A stretch of 64,000 bases of DNA from an uncultured bacterium (GTDB lineage Bacteria; Cyanobacteriota; Vampirovibrionia; Gastranaerophilales; Gastranaerophilaceae). Shown in pieces: positions 54,796 through 63,402 of this stretch; positions within the stretch are counted from its first letter, which is position 1, and every line of letters begins with the position of its first letter. A model generated the notes under the pieces. The model was not told the origin of the DNA. It saw only the letters and a list, made by a program, of their open reading frames with translations, and searched no databases. The translations under genes were made by a program, and so were the position numbers. The DNA is taken from assembly GCA_949296425.1 (NCBI GenBank), contig CASFPN010000042.1, positions 1 to 64,000 on the forward strand. Reading direction: 5' to 3'.

Positions 54796-57372
54796 TTATG
54801 GTTTTACTATTGATAAAACATAGTTATTATTAAAATATTTATTTGCAACTTCTATTATATCTGATTCAGTTACGGAATTTATTAATTTTATGTATTCCTC
54901 GTCAAATTCATAGCCTCTGCCGGTTGTTTCAAACCAGCCGATAGTTGTTGCTTTATCAAGGTTTGTTTCCTGAGAAATTATGAAGTTGCCAAGAAGTTTA
55001 TCTTTAGCTTCCTGTAGTTCTTTTGAACCTACAAATTCCGTTTTTAGCCTAAAAACTTCTTCTTTGAGTCTTTTTGTCGCATAATCAAGATTTTGGGGAT
55101 TTGTACCGATGTAAACAATAAATGAACCTTTCAAAATATTCGGTGCATACTGAGATCCAAGCTGGTATGCAAGTCCGTCTTTATCTCTGAGATTTTTAAA
55201 CAGACGTGAACTCATTCCCGAACCCAGTAAGGAATCTATTACTTCAAGAGTAGCGTATTCTTTTTTGTCTAAAAGTCCTGGAGTCTGCCAACCCATAAAA
55301 ATCCAATCGGTTTTAAGGTCTTTTATGGAAGTCGAAACTTTTTTCCCTTCTTTTAATGAAGGTATTGAATATTTTGAATAATCAAACTTTTCACCTTTTG
55401 TGGTATTAAAGATTTTTGTAAATTCGTTAATGGTTGTGTCTTTGTCTATGTTGCCGTTTATTGAGATTACAACATTTTTAGGGTAGAAGGCTTTTTGATA
55501 ATAGCTTCTTACGTCATCAAACTGTATTTGCGGTAATGTTTTTTCAAGTTTTGAATTTGAGATTGAATACGGTGTATTTTCGAATATGTAGTTTTTATAA
55601 TTGTCTATAGCAATATTAAGCGGTATATCTTTACTTTTTTTGATCGCATTAAGTTTATCTGTTCTTGATTTTTCTATTTCATAATCGTCAAGTGTTGCAT
55701 TATTTATGACTTCGTTTAACAATTCAAGTGTTTTTCCGTATTCGTTTTTAGTTGTCAAAACTGTTATCATAAAGCTGTCAGCTTTCACTGAAGGTACGAT
55801 TTTTATACCGTTGTCTTCAAGTGTTTTGGCAAAGTCAAGTGAGGAATATTTTTTTGTACCTTTAGTGAGTACGGAAGCGGTTAAATCTGCAGTCCCGGGA
55901 ATTGTTTCAACAAATTCTCCTCCCTTTGAAAATATTGAAATTGCAATAATATCATTTGCCTGATTCGGAGTAATTAATAAGGTTGCGCCGTTTGCAAGTT
56001 CGTATTTTTGAGTCGTTTTATTTTCACTGATTAATTTTGCAGGATAATCTTTTACGGTTGTATTTGAGACTTTGACTTCTTTGCATGTGTTTGGCAGTAA
56101 AATTGAAACCGCGCTTTTATTTTTACCTAAATATTTATTTGCTGCATGTTTAACATCATCTGCTGTGACATTTTTAATATTGTTGACATAAGAGTCATAA
56201 TACTTTATATCATCGGTCGTGACGTATGTGTAACCTATTTCACCAGCAATATTAGAGATTGATTCTCTTGCATAATATGTGTCTCTTTCTATAATGTTTT
56301 TTGCAAGTTTTAATTGTTCCTGAGTAACGCCGTTCTTTTGAATATTTTTTATCTCATCAAAAATAGTTTGTTCAAGTTTTGAACATTTATCAGGCAGAAA
56401 CGTTGCAGATATATAGAAAATTCCGTCATCTTTAAAACCTGCATTTGAGGCGCTTATTGTTGATGCCAGTTGTTTTTGTTCTTTTATTGTACGGTAAAAA
56501 ACCGATGAACGGCCGTCACCAAGAATTGTTGCAAGAACGTCAAGTGCGTATGAATCTTTGGCATCAACCTCCGTTCCGCGGAAGCCTATAAGCATATAGC
56601 CGGTCTGCGTATCGGAATATGCAATATTTCTGGCCTGTGAGGTCAAGATTTTTTCTTTCGGATAAGAATTTTTGGCAGTTTTTTTGTATTGACAATTAAA
56701 GTTTTGTTTTACTTTTTCAAGAGCTGATGCGGAATCAACATCTCCGACAATAACGGTAATCATATTTGAAGGTGAATAGTATTGATTGTAATAATCAAGT
56801 ATTTGATCTCTGTGAATTGTGCTTATTATATCGGCTTTTCCTATAACTTTTCTTTTATAAGGATGCTGTGTGTAAAGCATATTGATAAGGTTGTCATAAA
56901 CCATGGTGTTGGGTGAATTTGCATCCTTCATAATTTCTTCAATTACGACTTTTCTTTCTTTTTCAAGTTCTTTTCTTGGAATAAGGGGGTGAAGCAGCAT
57001 ATCTGCATGCATGTCCATAGCTAAATTAAAGTCTTTGGAGGGAATTGTGATGTAATAGTGAGTAAAATCTTTGCTTGTAGCGGCGTTTGTAACAGCTCCT
57101 TTGGTTTCAAGAATTCTGTCAAACTCTCCCGGTGCATGATTTGTTGTCCCTTTGAAAAATAAGTGTTCAAGAAAATGAGAAACACCGTTATTCCTGTCAT
57201 TTTCATTTATCGAACCTGTTTTAATCCAGGTGTCTATTGTTACAATAGGATTTGTTTTTACCTCTTTTATCACAACAGTCTGTCCGTTATCGAGTTTGTA
57301 AACGTTTAAATCGACAGCAAAAGAGCAATTTGCAATTAAAAGCATTGCTAATGTAATTATAAATTTCTTCAT
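54796..57372 (-). CDS. Secreted M16 family zinc metallopeptidase
   Basis: An 858-aa pitrilysin/insulinase-type protease with two M16 units fused. Residues 1-20 form a signal peptide (MKKFIITLAMLLIANCSFA), so it acts outside the cytoplasm. The inverted zinc motif H66-F-L-E-H70 is in the first unit and the downstream glutamate is in the ERKVVIEEI segment. The second unit (from about residue 440) lacks HxxEH, as expected for the inactive half. Processing of small peptides or bacterial surface proteins is the family role; the target is unknown. Confidence 0.93.
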   Translation of the reverse strand: MKKFIITLAMLLIANCSFAVDLNVYKLDNGQTVVIKEVKTNPIVTIDTWIKTGSINENDRNNGVSHFLEHLFFKGTTNHAPGEFDRILETKGAVTNAATSKDFTHYYITIPSKDFNLAMDMHADMLLHPLIPRKELEKERKVVIEEIMKDANSPNTMVYDNLINMLYTQHPYKRKVIGKADIISTIHRDQILDYYNQYYSPSNMITVIVGDVDSASALEKVKQNFNCQYKKTAKNSYPKEKILTSQARNIAYSDTQTGYMLIGFRGTEVDAKDSYALDVLATILGDGRSSVFYRTIKEQKQLASTISASNAGFKDDGIFYISATFLPDKCSKLEQTIFDEIKNIQKNGVTQEQLKLAKNIIERDTYYARESISNIAGEIGYTYVTTDDIKYYDSYVNNIKNVTADDVKHAANKYLGKNKSAVSILLPNTCKEVKVSNTTVKDYPAKLISENKTTQKYELANGATLLITPNQANDIIAISIFSKGGEFVETIPGTADLTASVLTKGTKKYSSLDFAKTLEDNGIKIVPSVKADSFMITVLTTKNEYGKTLELLNEVINNATLDDYEIEKSRTDKLNAIKKSKDIPLNIAIDNYKNYIFENTPYSISNSKLEKTLPQIQFDDVRSYYQKAFYPKNVVISINGNIDKDTTINEFTKIFNTTKGEKFDYSKYSIPSLKEGKKVSTSIKDLKTDWIFMGWQTPGLLDKKEYATLEVIDSLLGSGMSSRLFKNLRDKDGLAYQLGSQYAPNILKGSFIVYIGTNPQNLDYATKRLKEEVFRLKTEFVGSKELQEAKDKLLGNFIISQETNLDKATTIGWFETTGRGYEFDEEYIKLINSVTESDIIEVANKYFNNNYVLSIVKP

Positions 57373-57504
57373 ATTATCCCCTTCTCATTAAACACATTAA
57401 TTATAAAATCATATTACTATAAATTTTCAAATTAGAAAATAGTATAATTATTTAATATAAAGTTTGTGAAATTAGACTTCTCATGTTAAGAAATGTAAAA
57501 ACTA

Positions 57505-57558
57505 TTTACAAATGCCTGAAAGTGGCTTATACTCTCTGTATGGTATGGTATGGTATGG
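57505..57558 (+). promoter_or_regulatory. Promoter followed by four TATGG pentamers
   Basis: TTTACA (57505-57510), a 17-base spacer, TATACT (57528-57533), then 5 bases and four perfect TATGG units (57539-57558) at the expected transcription start. The GG pairs are three bases apart. The same layout with ATAGG units precedes the gene at 7501. Confidence 0.65.
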
Positions 57559-57630
57559 TTGGTGTGTCCATATATCAATAATTTCTCGCTTTTTGTTTTT
57601 ATAAATATATAAGACATAAGGAGAGAAGAG

Positions 57631-58863
57631 ATGGTTTCTAAAGCCGGGATGTTTAACCTGCGATACACTGTCAGACCAGGCGCACAGTTTGGTACAAAGA
57701 TAAATTATTCAAATGTTAAGTTTGGTCAGTTGACACTTGATAGAGGAATTTATGCCCAAAGCCATCAGCGTTCCTCAGGAAATGTTAATGCGTCTGATAT
57801 TGAAAGAAAATATGGCACTAACGTTTACAATTATTTAAACAATAATATGTCAGCAATGCAGCCGGTTATAGACAGTATTACAACTCCTGAACTGGAATCA
57901 AATGCCGGAGTTACTGCTAATACTTCAAAAACATCTGAAGAAGTTCTTGCATCAGTTCAAAATGCTTCCACTTACGGCGAGTTATCTGCCGCAAAAACTG
58001 AACTGGAAGTTGGCAAAGACAATTTAACAGCTTCGTATAATGATGAAGTTTCTACTTATGTTGACGAAAATGTTCAGGCAGTATTGTCTGAATTAGGAAT
58101 TAAAATCCCTACTTTGGATACGATTTCCGGTGAATATGAAGATTATGATGATGATATGAAAAAATTTGATAATGGTCAAAATGTTTGCCAGGCATCTCAA
58201 GATGAATGCAACCAGAAATTACCTGAAATTTCTCAGAAAAAATGCGAAGCTAAATCAAGAGTTGACGCATTAAGCGCCTCTGCCTCAAATTTGAAAGAGC
58301 AGATAAAGGCTGCAAAAGCAAATAAACAGGATACATCAGCTCTTGAAGCAGAGCTTGCAAAGGTTGAGGCTGATTTGGAAGAGGCTCAAGCTGATTTAGA
58401 TAAATATGAATCACAAGAAAAAGCTTTAAATGATGCTATTTCACAATTAGAAGATAAAAAGACATCTATTGAAAAAGATAAAAAAGATTTAACAAATTAT
58501 CATGAAGCAGAATCTCAGGTTGTTGATAAAACTTATCAAATTGCAAAAGATGATGATCAAAAGTTAAATGAACAAATTAGAAAGTTGAAAAATAAACAAC
58601 GTGAAATAAAGCAAGCAACAAACGATATAAACTCAACAACAACAAATGGAAGCGATGATATAAGAAATGAACGTCTTGAAAGATTACAAAAAGAATATGA
58701 AAAAATAGCTCTTGACGCTTCTGATATTTTTGTTGATTTAGACGCTCTTGTCGCAGATAATGATGGAAGCAAGAATGTCAAAAATTCATCAGGCCAGTTT
58801 TATAGCATAGAACATTATGATGAAGCCAAGAAAATTTTAGTCGAAGGTGAAACAGATATCTAA
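57631..58863 (+). CDS. Coiled-coil hypothetical protein, 410 aa
   Basis: AGGAGAG lies before the ATG. The first 60 residues are basic and non-repetitive (MVSKAGMFNLRYTVRPGAQF). Residues 180-350 are long charged heptad-type helices (LEAELAKVEADLEEAQADL is a good example). There is no membrane segment or signal peptide. Family not recognised; a structural or scaffold role is likely from shape alone. It converges with the next gene, overlapping by 4 bases, and is controlled by the pentamer-repeat promoter. Confidence 0.75.
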   Translation: MVSKAGMFNLRYTVRPGAQFGTKINYSNVKFGQLTLDRGIYAQSHQRSSGNVNASDIERKYGTNVYNYLNNNMSAMQPVIDSITTPELESNAGVTANTSKTSEEVLASVQNASTYGELSAAKTELEVGKDNLTASYNDEVSTYVDENVQAVLSELGIKIPTLDTISGEYEDYDDDMKKFDNGQNVCQASQDECNQKLPEISQKKCEAKSRVDALSASASNLKEQIKAAKANKQDTSALEAELAKVEADLEEAQADLDKYESQEKALNDAISQLEDKKTSIEKDKKDLTNYHEAESQVVDKTYQIAKDDDQKLNEQIRKLKNKQREIKQATNDINSTTTNGSDDIRNERLERLQKEYEKIALDASDIFVDLDALVADNDGSKNVKNSSGQFYSIEHYDEAKKILVEGETDI

Positions 58864-59159
58864 TGTTTAAATAATTTTTTTATTATAGGAAAACAAATTG
58901 CTAAAGCTCCAAGCCCTAGTGCCACAAAAACGGATTTTGGAGTTTTTTTCTTTGTAATACTCTCGCTGTTTTTAACTGAAACATAAACATCTTGGTTTAT
59001 TGCACCAAGCTCTCTTTCCGCTTGAACAGGTGAATAAAGCACAGGTTTGTAATGTCTGTCCGGCGGATTTATGATACCGACGTTCAACGGAGGATTTTTC
59101 ATATTTTGATTTACACTTACACTTCCTGTCATAATTTTATTAAAACAAATCATTTCCAT
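58860..59159 (-). CDS. Small tail-anchored membrane protein
   Basis: The frame is open from 59204, but the in-frame ATG at 59159, with AGG shortly upstream, is a more likely start (about 99 aa). The N-terminal part is polar and proline-rich (NPPLNVGIINPPDRHYKPV). The only membrane segment is at the C-terminus (SVFVALGLGALAICFPIIKK), ending in KLFKH, so the protein is probably tail-anchored. Family unknown. Confidence 0.6.
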   Translation of the reverse strand: MEMICFNKIMTGSVSVNQNMKNPPLNVGIINPPDRHYKPVLYSPVQAERELGAINQDVYVSVKNSESITKKKTPKSVFVALGLGALAICFPIIKKLFKH

Positions 59160-59197
59160 AAATTGCCTGATATGTATATTTATATTAAGAATAAATA

Positions 59198-59226
59198 TTG
59201 ACAAAATATAAAATATTTAATAAAAT
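59198..59226 (+). promoter_or_regulatory. Promoter of the oxygen-defence operon
   Basis: TTGACA (59198-59203), a 17-base spacer and TAAAAT (59221-59226). Directly downstream, GAGAATTATTATTATT (59227-59242) resembles half of a Fur/PerR operator, so autoregulation by the first gene is plausible. Confidence 0.75.
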
Positions 59227-59255
59227 GAGAATTATTATTATTTTTGGAAAAGAAT

Positions 59256-59648
59256 ATGAATTATTCACGACAAAGAGAAATAATTTTAAAGACACTGAAA
59301 TCAAATGTTGTTCATCCGACAGCTGAATATCTTTATGCTGTTTTGAAGGAAAGTGAACCTAATATAAGTTTGGCAACTTTGTACAGAAACTTGAACCAAT
59401 TGGCAGATAATGATATAATAAAAAAAATTGATGGTCTGGAATTATCTTCGCATTATGATCATAATACTCATGAACACTATCATTTTATATGTGACAAATG
59501 CAAAAAAGTGTTTGATATAAGTGCGGATGTTGCACCTGATATTGTAAGAAAAACCGAACAAAAGACAGGTTTTTTAATAAAAAAACATGATATCGTTTTT
59601 AGCGGTTTGTGTGCAGAATGTTTAAAAAAAATAAAAGAAAGTAATTAA
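59256..59648 (+). CDS. perR: Fur family regulator, probably PerR-like
   Basis: A 130-aa Fur-family repressor. The winged-helix part contains TAEYLYAVLKE and SLATLYRNLNQL. The metal-binding loop is HYDHNTHEHYHF, and two CxxC pairs (CDKC and CAEC) form the structural zinc site. I chose the ATG at 59256 (GGAAAAG upstream). A peroxide-sensing role is inferred from the neighbours (rubredoxin, rubrerythrins, flavodiiron protein); sequence alone does not separate PerR from Fur. Confidence 0.88.
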   Translation: MNYSRQREIILKTLKSNVVHPTAEYLYAVLKESEPNISLATLYRNLNQLADNDIIKKIDGLELSSHYDHNTHEHYHFICDKCKKVFDISADVAPDIVRKTEQKTGFLIKKHDIVFSGLCAECLKKIKESN

Positions 59649-59669
59649 TAAAAGTAAAGGAGAAATTAA

Positions 59670-59807
59670 ATGGAAAAATTTGTTTGTACTGTTTGCGGTT
59701 ATGTTTACGATCCGGATGAAAATGACGGAGTAAAATTTGAAGATCTGCCTGACGATTATGTTTGTCCTCTTTGCGGAGTAGGAAAAGATATGTTTGAAAA
59801 ACAATAA
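59670..59807 (+). CDS. rub: Rubredoxin
   Basis: A 45-aa one-iron electron carrier with the two ligand pairs CTVCG (residues 6-10) and CPLCG (residues 32-36) and the typical [20 protein letters not shown] between them, given here as the two ends YVYDPDEN and [15 protein letters not shown] precedes the ATG. It is a few residues shorter than the usual 50-54. It probably passes electrons to the rubrerythrins and flavodiiron protein encoded downstream. Confidence 0.93.
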   Translation: MEKFVCTVCGYVYDPDENDGVKFEDLPDDYVCPLCGVGKDMFEKQ

Positions 59808-59832
59808 CGAATAAAATCAGAAAGGAAGTTTT

Positions 59833-60375
59833 ATGCCCGATTTAAAAGGAACAAAAACAGAACAAAATTTATGGACAGCCTTTGCAGGAGAATCTCAGGC
59901 AAGGAATAAGTATACATATTATGCTTCTCAGGCAAAAAAAGAAGGGTTTGTTCAAATAAGCAAAATTTTTGAAGAAACCGCAAATAATGAAAAAGAGCAT
60001 GCAAAAATTTGGTTTAAGGCTCTTCATGGTGATAAAATCCCAGAAACTTTGAAAAATCTGGAAGATGCTGCTGACGGAGAACGTTATGAATGGACTGATA
60101 TGTATGCTCAGTTCGCTAAAGAAGCTAAAGAGGAAGGGTTTGATACACTAAGTGCTTTATTTGAACTTGTAGGCAAGATTGAAAAAGAACATGAAGAAAG
60201 ATACAGAACACTTTTAGAAGCAGTTAAAAACAGTACTGTTTTTGCGAAAAATGAAGTTGTGGTGTGGGAATGCGCAAATTGCGGACATATTCATACAGGA
60301 GAAAAAGCTCCTGAGATTTGTCCTGTTTGCAAGCATCCGCAGGCTTATTTCTTTATGAAGGCTAAGAATTATTAA
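59833..60375 (+). CDS. rbr: Rubrerythrin
   Basis: Reduces hydrogen peroxide in anaerobes using a diiron centre and a C-terminal rubredoxin-type iron. The 180-aa protein has ligands Glu in AGESQARN, the pair ANNEKEHA, a third helix with AKEAKEEG and the fourth with EKEHEERY. The C-terminal site is CANCG...CPVCKH. AGAAAGGAAG precedes the start. A hairpin just after the stop may reduce transcription into the next gene. Confidence 0.95.
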   Translation: MPDLKGTKTEQNLWTAFAGESQARNKYTYYASQAKKEGFVQISKIFEETANNEKEHAKIWFKALHGDKIPETLKNLEDAADGERYEWTDMYAQFAKEAKEEGFDTLSALFELVGKIEKEHEERYRTLLEAVKNSTVFAKNEVVVWECANCGHIHTGEKAPEICPVCKHPQAYFFMKAKNY

Positions 60376-60383
60376 AAATATAG

Positions 60384-60411
60384 AGGCTTTGCCTATGGCA
60401 GAGCCTTTTTA
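60384..60411 (+). terminator. Intergenic hairpin after rubrerythrin
   Basis: AGGCTTTGCC and GGCAGAGCCT (60384-60406) with a 3-base loop, one mismatch-containing stem, followed by TTTTT. It lies inside the operon, so it may give partial termination. Confidence 0.7.
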
Positions 60412-60447
60412 TTTTGTGTTAAACTATTTTTGTAAGGGAGAAGTGTA

Positions 60448-60987
60448 TTGAATTTAAAAGGAACCGAAACTGAAAATAATTTAAAAAAAGCTTTTGAAAT
60501 TAATGCTAAGCGCCGTATGGAATATGATATTTATGCATTAATCGCTGAAAAGCAGGGTTTTGCTGATGTAAGCCGGCTTCTTACCCGTTTCGCAAACCAT
60601 GAAAAAGAACATTCAAAACTGTGGTATAAATGGTTAAAATGTGACAGCGGGTGTTTGCCGAGTTTGCTTGATAGTGCAAGAGATGCTTTGAAAAATGAAA
60701 AAGATGAAATAGAAGGCGTTTATGAACAATTTGCAAGAAAGGCTAAAGAAGAAGGGCTTGAACACATTGCAGGACTTTTGGAAAATATTGAGGCCATTGA
60801 AAAAATTCACTATGACAGAATGCATAAATTAATATTGAAACTTGAGGATAAAGCACAGCCAAATTCTGATGGAACTTATAACTGGGTTTGCTCAACCTGC
60901 GGTGCTGTTTTTGTCCAGAAAGAGGAACCCCAATACTGCCCGCTTTGTTTGAAAGAAGAAGTATTTTTTTATAAAAAGCCAAATTAA
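60448..60987 (+). CDS. Rubrerythrin-like protein with an altered diiron site
   Basis: A 179-aa paralogue of the preceding rubrerythrin. The start is TTG at 60448, supported by GGGAGAAG; no ATG is near. The ANHEKEHS, AKEEG and EKIH ligand segments and a C-terminal CSTCG...CPLCL iron site are kept. By ungapped alignment, the first-helix glutamate of AGESQARN is replaced by Asn (FEINAKRR). The diiron centre may therefore be altered or monoiron. The gene belongs to the same operon. Confidence 0.88.
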   Translation: MNLKGTETENNLKKAFEINAKRRMEYDIYALIAEKQGFADVSRLLTRFANHEKEHSKLWYKWLKCDSGCLPSLLDSARDALKNEKDEIEGVYEQFARKAKEEGLEHIAGLLENIEAIEKIHYDRMHKLILKLEDKAQPNSDGTYNWVCSTCGAVFVQKEEPQYCPLCLKEEVFFYKKPN

Positions 60988-61010
60988 ATAGTAAAGGAGA
61001 AACATAAATT

Positions 61011-62195
61011 ATGAAATTTCAGGAAATTAAAAACAATATTTTTTATTGCGGTTTGAATGACTGTGACAGGAGGATTTTTGATGAGCTTATTCCTCTTGAA
61101 CACGGTACAAGTTATAACTCTTACCTGGTTAAAGGTTCGGAAAAAACAGCAATTATTGATACAATGTATCCCCCGAAAACCAAAGAATATCTTAAAAGAT
61201 TAACTGAAAATCAAATAGGTAAAATTGATTATATCGTAGCAAACCATGGTGAACAGGATCATTCTGGTTCTATTCCGGCTTTATTGGAAAAATATCCGAA
61301 CGCAATTGTTTTGACAAATCCTAAATGTGCTGAAAATATTAAATCAATGCTTCATGTTCCGGATGAAAAAATCAGAGTTATAGCAGACGGCGAAGAAGTT
61401 TCTCTTGGCGATAAAACATTGAAATTTATTTTTGCTCCCGGAGTTCATTGGCCTGATACCATGTTTACATATATTAAGGAAGACAATGTAATTTGTACCT
61501 GCGACTTTTTAGGTGCTCATTATACATTTTCCGATGTATTTGCCGTTGAAAGTGTAGAACTTGAAAAGAGTGCAAAGCGTTATTATGCGGAAATTATGAT
61601 GCCGTTTAGAATGATGTGTAAAAAATATACTCAAATGATTAAAGATATGAAAGTTGATATGGTTTTGCCAAGCCATGGCCCTGTTTATAAAAATCCTGAT
61701 TATATTTTGGATTTGTATGCCGACTGGACTTCTGACCTTCCGAAAAATCTTGTTGTGCTCCCTTATGTTTCAATGTATGAAAGCACAAAAGATATGATAG
61801 ATTATCTTTCAGACAGATTAAACGAAAAAGGTATTAAAACATTTAAGTTTGATATTGTTGATGATGATCTGGGTGATCTTGCAATGTCTTTAGTAGATGC
61901 GGCAACAATTGTTATGGGTACATCAATGGTTCTTGCAGGCCCTCATCCGATGGCTGTTAACGTTGCTTACCTTGCGGCAGTTTTAAGACCGAAAGCTAAA
62001 TTCGCATCACTTGTCGGTTCTTATGGTTGGGGCGGTAAATTATTTGATTTAATTGCACAGATTCTTGCTCCGTTGAAGCTTGATTTGATTGAACCCTTAC
62101 AGGTAAAAGGCAAACCGGTTGCAGATGATTTTAAAAAATTGGATGTTATGGCAGAAAGTATTTATGAAAAACATAAATCTATAGGCTTGGTATAA
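61011..62195 (+). CDS. Flavodiiron protein (A-type flavoprotein, FprA-like)
   Basis: Reduces oxygen, or nitric oxide, to water or nitrous oxide with electrons from rubredoxin. The 394-aa protein has a beta-lactamase-like diiron domain with H79-G-E81-Q-D83-H84 (NHGEQDHSG), further ligands in GVHWPDTMF, TCDFLGAHY and PSHGPVYK, then a flavodoxin domain (about residues 250-390) with GWGGKL. No fused rubredoxin. AAAGGAGAAA supports the start. Last gene of the oxygen-defence operon. Confidence 0.95.
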   Translation: MKFQEIKNNIFYCGLNDCDRRIFDELIPLEHGTSYNSYLVKGSEKTAIIDTMYPPKTKEYLKRLTENQIGKIDYIVANHGEQDHSGSIPALLEKYPNAIVLTNPKCAENIKSMLHVPDEKIRVIADGEEVSLGDKTLKFIFAPGVHWPDTMFTYIKEDNVICTCDFLGAHYTFSDVFAVESVELEKSAKRYYAEIMMPFRMMCKKYTQMIKDMKVDMVLPSHGPVYKNPDYILDLYADWTSDLPKNLVVLPYVSMYESTKDMIDYLSDRLNEKGIKTFKFDIVDDDLGDLAMSLVDAATIVMGTSMVLAGPHPMAVNVAYLAAVLRPKAKFASLVGSYGWGGKLFDLIAQILAPLKLDLIEPLQVKGKPVADDFKKLDVMAESIYEKHKSIGLV

Positions 62196-62261
62196 CTCTA
62201 ACTTTGCTCCTTTGGAGTGCTTGAAATGCTGTTATAAATTAGTATAACGATTTATTATAAT

Positions 62262-62288
62262 AAAAAGCGGAATTTAATTCCGCTTTTT
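62262..62288. terminator. Bidirectional terminator
   Basis: AAAAAGCGGAATT and AATTCCGCTTTTT, 13 perfect base pairs around one base, between the convergent flavodiiron and prepilin genes. Confidence 0.85.
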
Positions 62289-63300
62289 ATTCTTGTTCTT
62301 TTGATTCGCCTACTGTATAATCTTCATAAACAAATTTGTCATTACCTGTCAATATATTTTTAAGACTTTCCCGTCCTTGATAAGGCTGTGCATTTGGTAA
62401 AACTCTTGTTTTAGTGATACCTATTCGGTAGGCATCTTGGCCGAATCTGTTGGGCTTTTTTACGCCGTTGACATCAATGTAAATATATCCGCACATTGTA
62501 TTTTCACTTGTAATTACTACAGGATTTTTATCCCCATCATAAACAGGATCTCCATTTTCATCTGTTTGTTCATAAGAGTTCATTCCATAACAATCAGGGT
62601 TATTATACTGCTGAATATATAACATTGCACCGTTATTTAAAATAATAATTGGATAGCTGCCAAGGGTTGTTTCTGCACCTTGACCTGTTCCTAACGTATA
62701 ATATTTTGCATATTTAAGTTTATGGTAGGCATTTTGGCATTGTCCGCTGTTTTTACAAACTTTTGAACCGTTAAAATATTTTGCGAAAGCCTGTGCTGTT
62801 TCATAATTCGTATTATCAGGATTGAAAACAGTCGAAAAATCAATATTGCCATCCGAGTCTTTTTGTGACATTAAAAGTGCATTGTTAATGTCTGAGTATA
62901 TTTTCCTGACTCTTACAGCAAGTTCTTTTTCCTGATGTTTTTGAATTAATGTGGGTAAAGTCATAGCGGCAACCACGCCTATAATCCCGAGTGTGATTAA
63001 AACCTCCGCCAGAGTAAATGCGCACTTTTTCAAACGATATGATGTTAAGCGGTAATTATGATAATTTTGTTTCCTTGAAGCGTTGTGATAATGAATTTTT
63101 TCAGCTTCCGACGCTTTTGTGAAGAATAGAGAAGTGGAGGTATAATCCTCTGGCTTCGCATCTTCTAAATCAATTTTGAGAAGTTTCATATAACAATTAT
63201 GACATATTTTTATAATTATGTCAAATAAATTGGTGCAAAAGTAAGTCCAGCCTACCTTTTCGGGGGGGGGGCCAGTTCTCAGCTTCTTAATCTTTTTCAT
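62287..63300 (-). CDS. Prepilin-like protein with an in-frame C10 tract near its start
   Basis: The frame starts at an ATG (63300) with GAGGAG upstream. Codons 10-13 contain ten C (plus-strand G10 at 63262-63271), giving GPPP in frame. The prepilin segment FTLAEVLITLGIIGVVAA starts at residue 95, unusually far in. A second start is the ATG at 63189 (residue 38): a consensus promoter ends 6 bases before it. The C-terminal domain has several cysteines and DVNGVKKPNRFGQDAY. I keep the long form for annotation; the short form may be the main product. Confidence 0.8.
   Translation of the reverse strand: MKKIKKLRTGPPPEKVGWTYFCTNLFDIIIKICHNCYMKLLKIDLEDAKPEDYTSTSLFFTKASEAEKIHYHNASRKQNYHNYRLTSYRLKKCAFTLAEVLITLGIIGVVAAMTLPTLIQKHQEKELAVRVRKIYSDINNALLMSQKDSDGNIDFSTVFNPDNTNYETAQAFAKYFNGSKVCKNSGQCQNAYHKLKYAKYYTLGTGQGAETTLGSYPIIILNNGAMLYIQQYNNPDCYGMNSYEQTDENGDPVYDGDKNPVVITSENTMCGYIYIDVNGVKKPNRFGQDAYRIGITKTRVLPNAQPYQGRESLKNILTGNDKFVYEDYTVGESKEQE
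63196..63224 (-). promoter_or_regulatory. Internal promoter giving a leaderless short prepilin transcript
   Basis: Minus strand: TTGACA (63224-63219), 17-base spacer, CATAAT (63201-63196), then 6 bases to the ATG at 63189. It lies downstream of the C10 tract and would bypass it. Confidence 0.65.
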
Positions 63301-63333
63301 AATAAAACTCCTCTTAATTCTTATAACATTTTT

Positions 63334-63362
63334 ATTATTTATGATATTTTATTTTTTGTCAA
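63334..63362 (-). promoter_or_regulatory. Distal promoter of the C10-tract prepilin gene
   Basis: Minus strand: TTGACA (63362-63357), 17-base spacer, AATAAT (63339-63334). The transcript would include the GAGGAG Shine-Dalgarno and the ATG at 63300. Confidence 0.5.
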
Positions 63363-63370
63363 GATTTAAA

Positions 63371-63394
63371 AAGGCAGGTATTAAGACCTGCCTT
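63371..63394 (-). terminator. Terminator of thrS
   Basis: AAGGCAGGT and ACCTGCCTT with a 6-base loop; on the minus strand it is followed by TTTTTAAA. Confidence 0.75.
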
Positions 63395-63402
63395 AACTTT
63401 TA

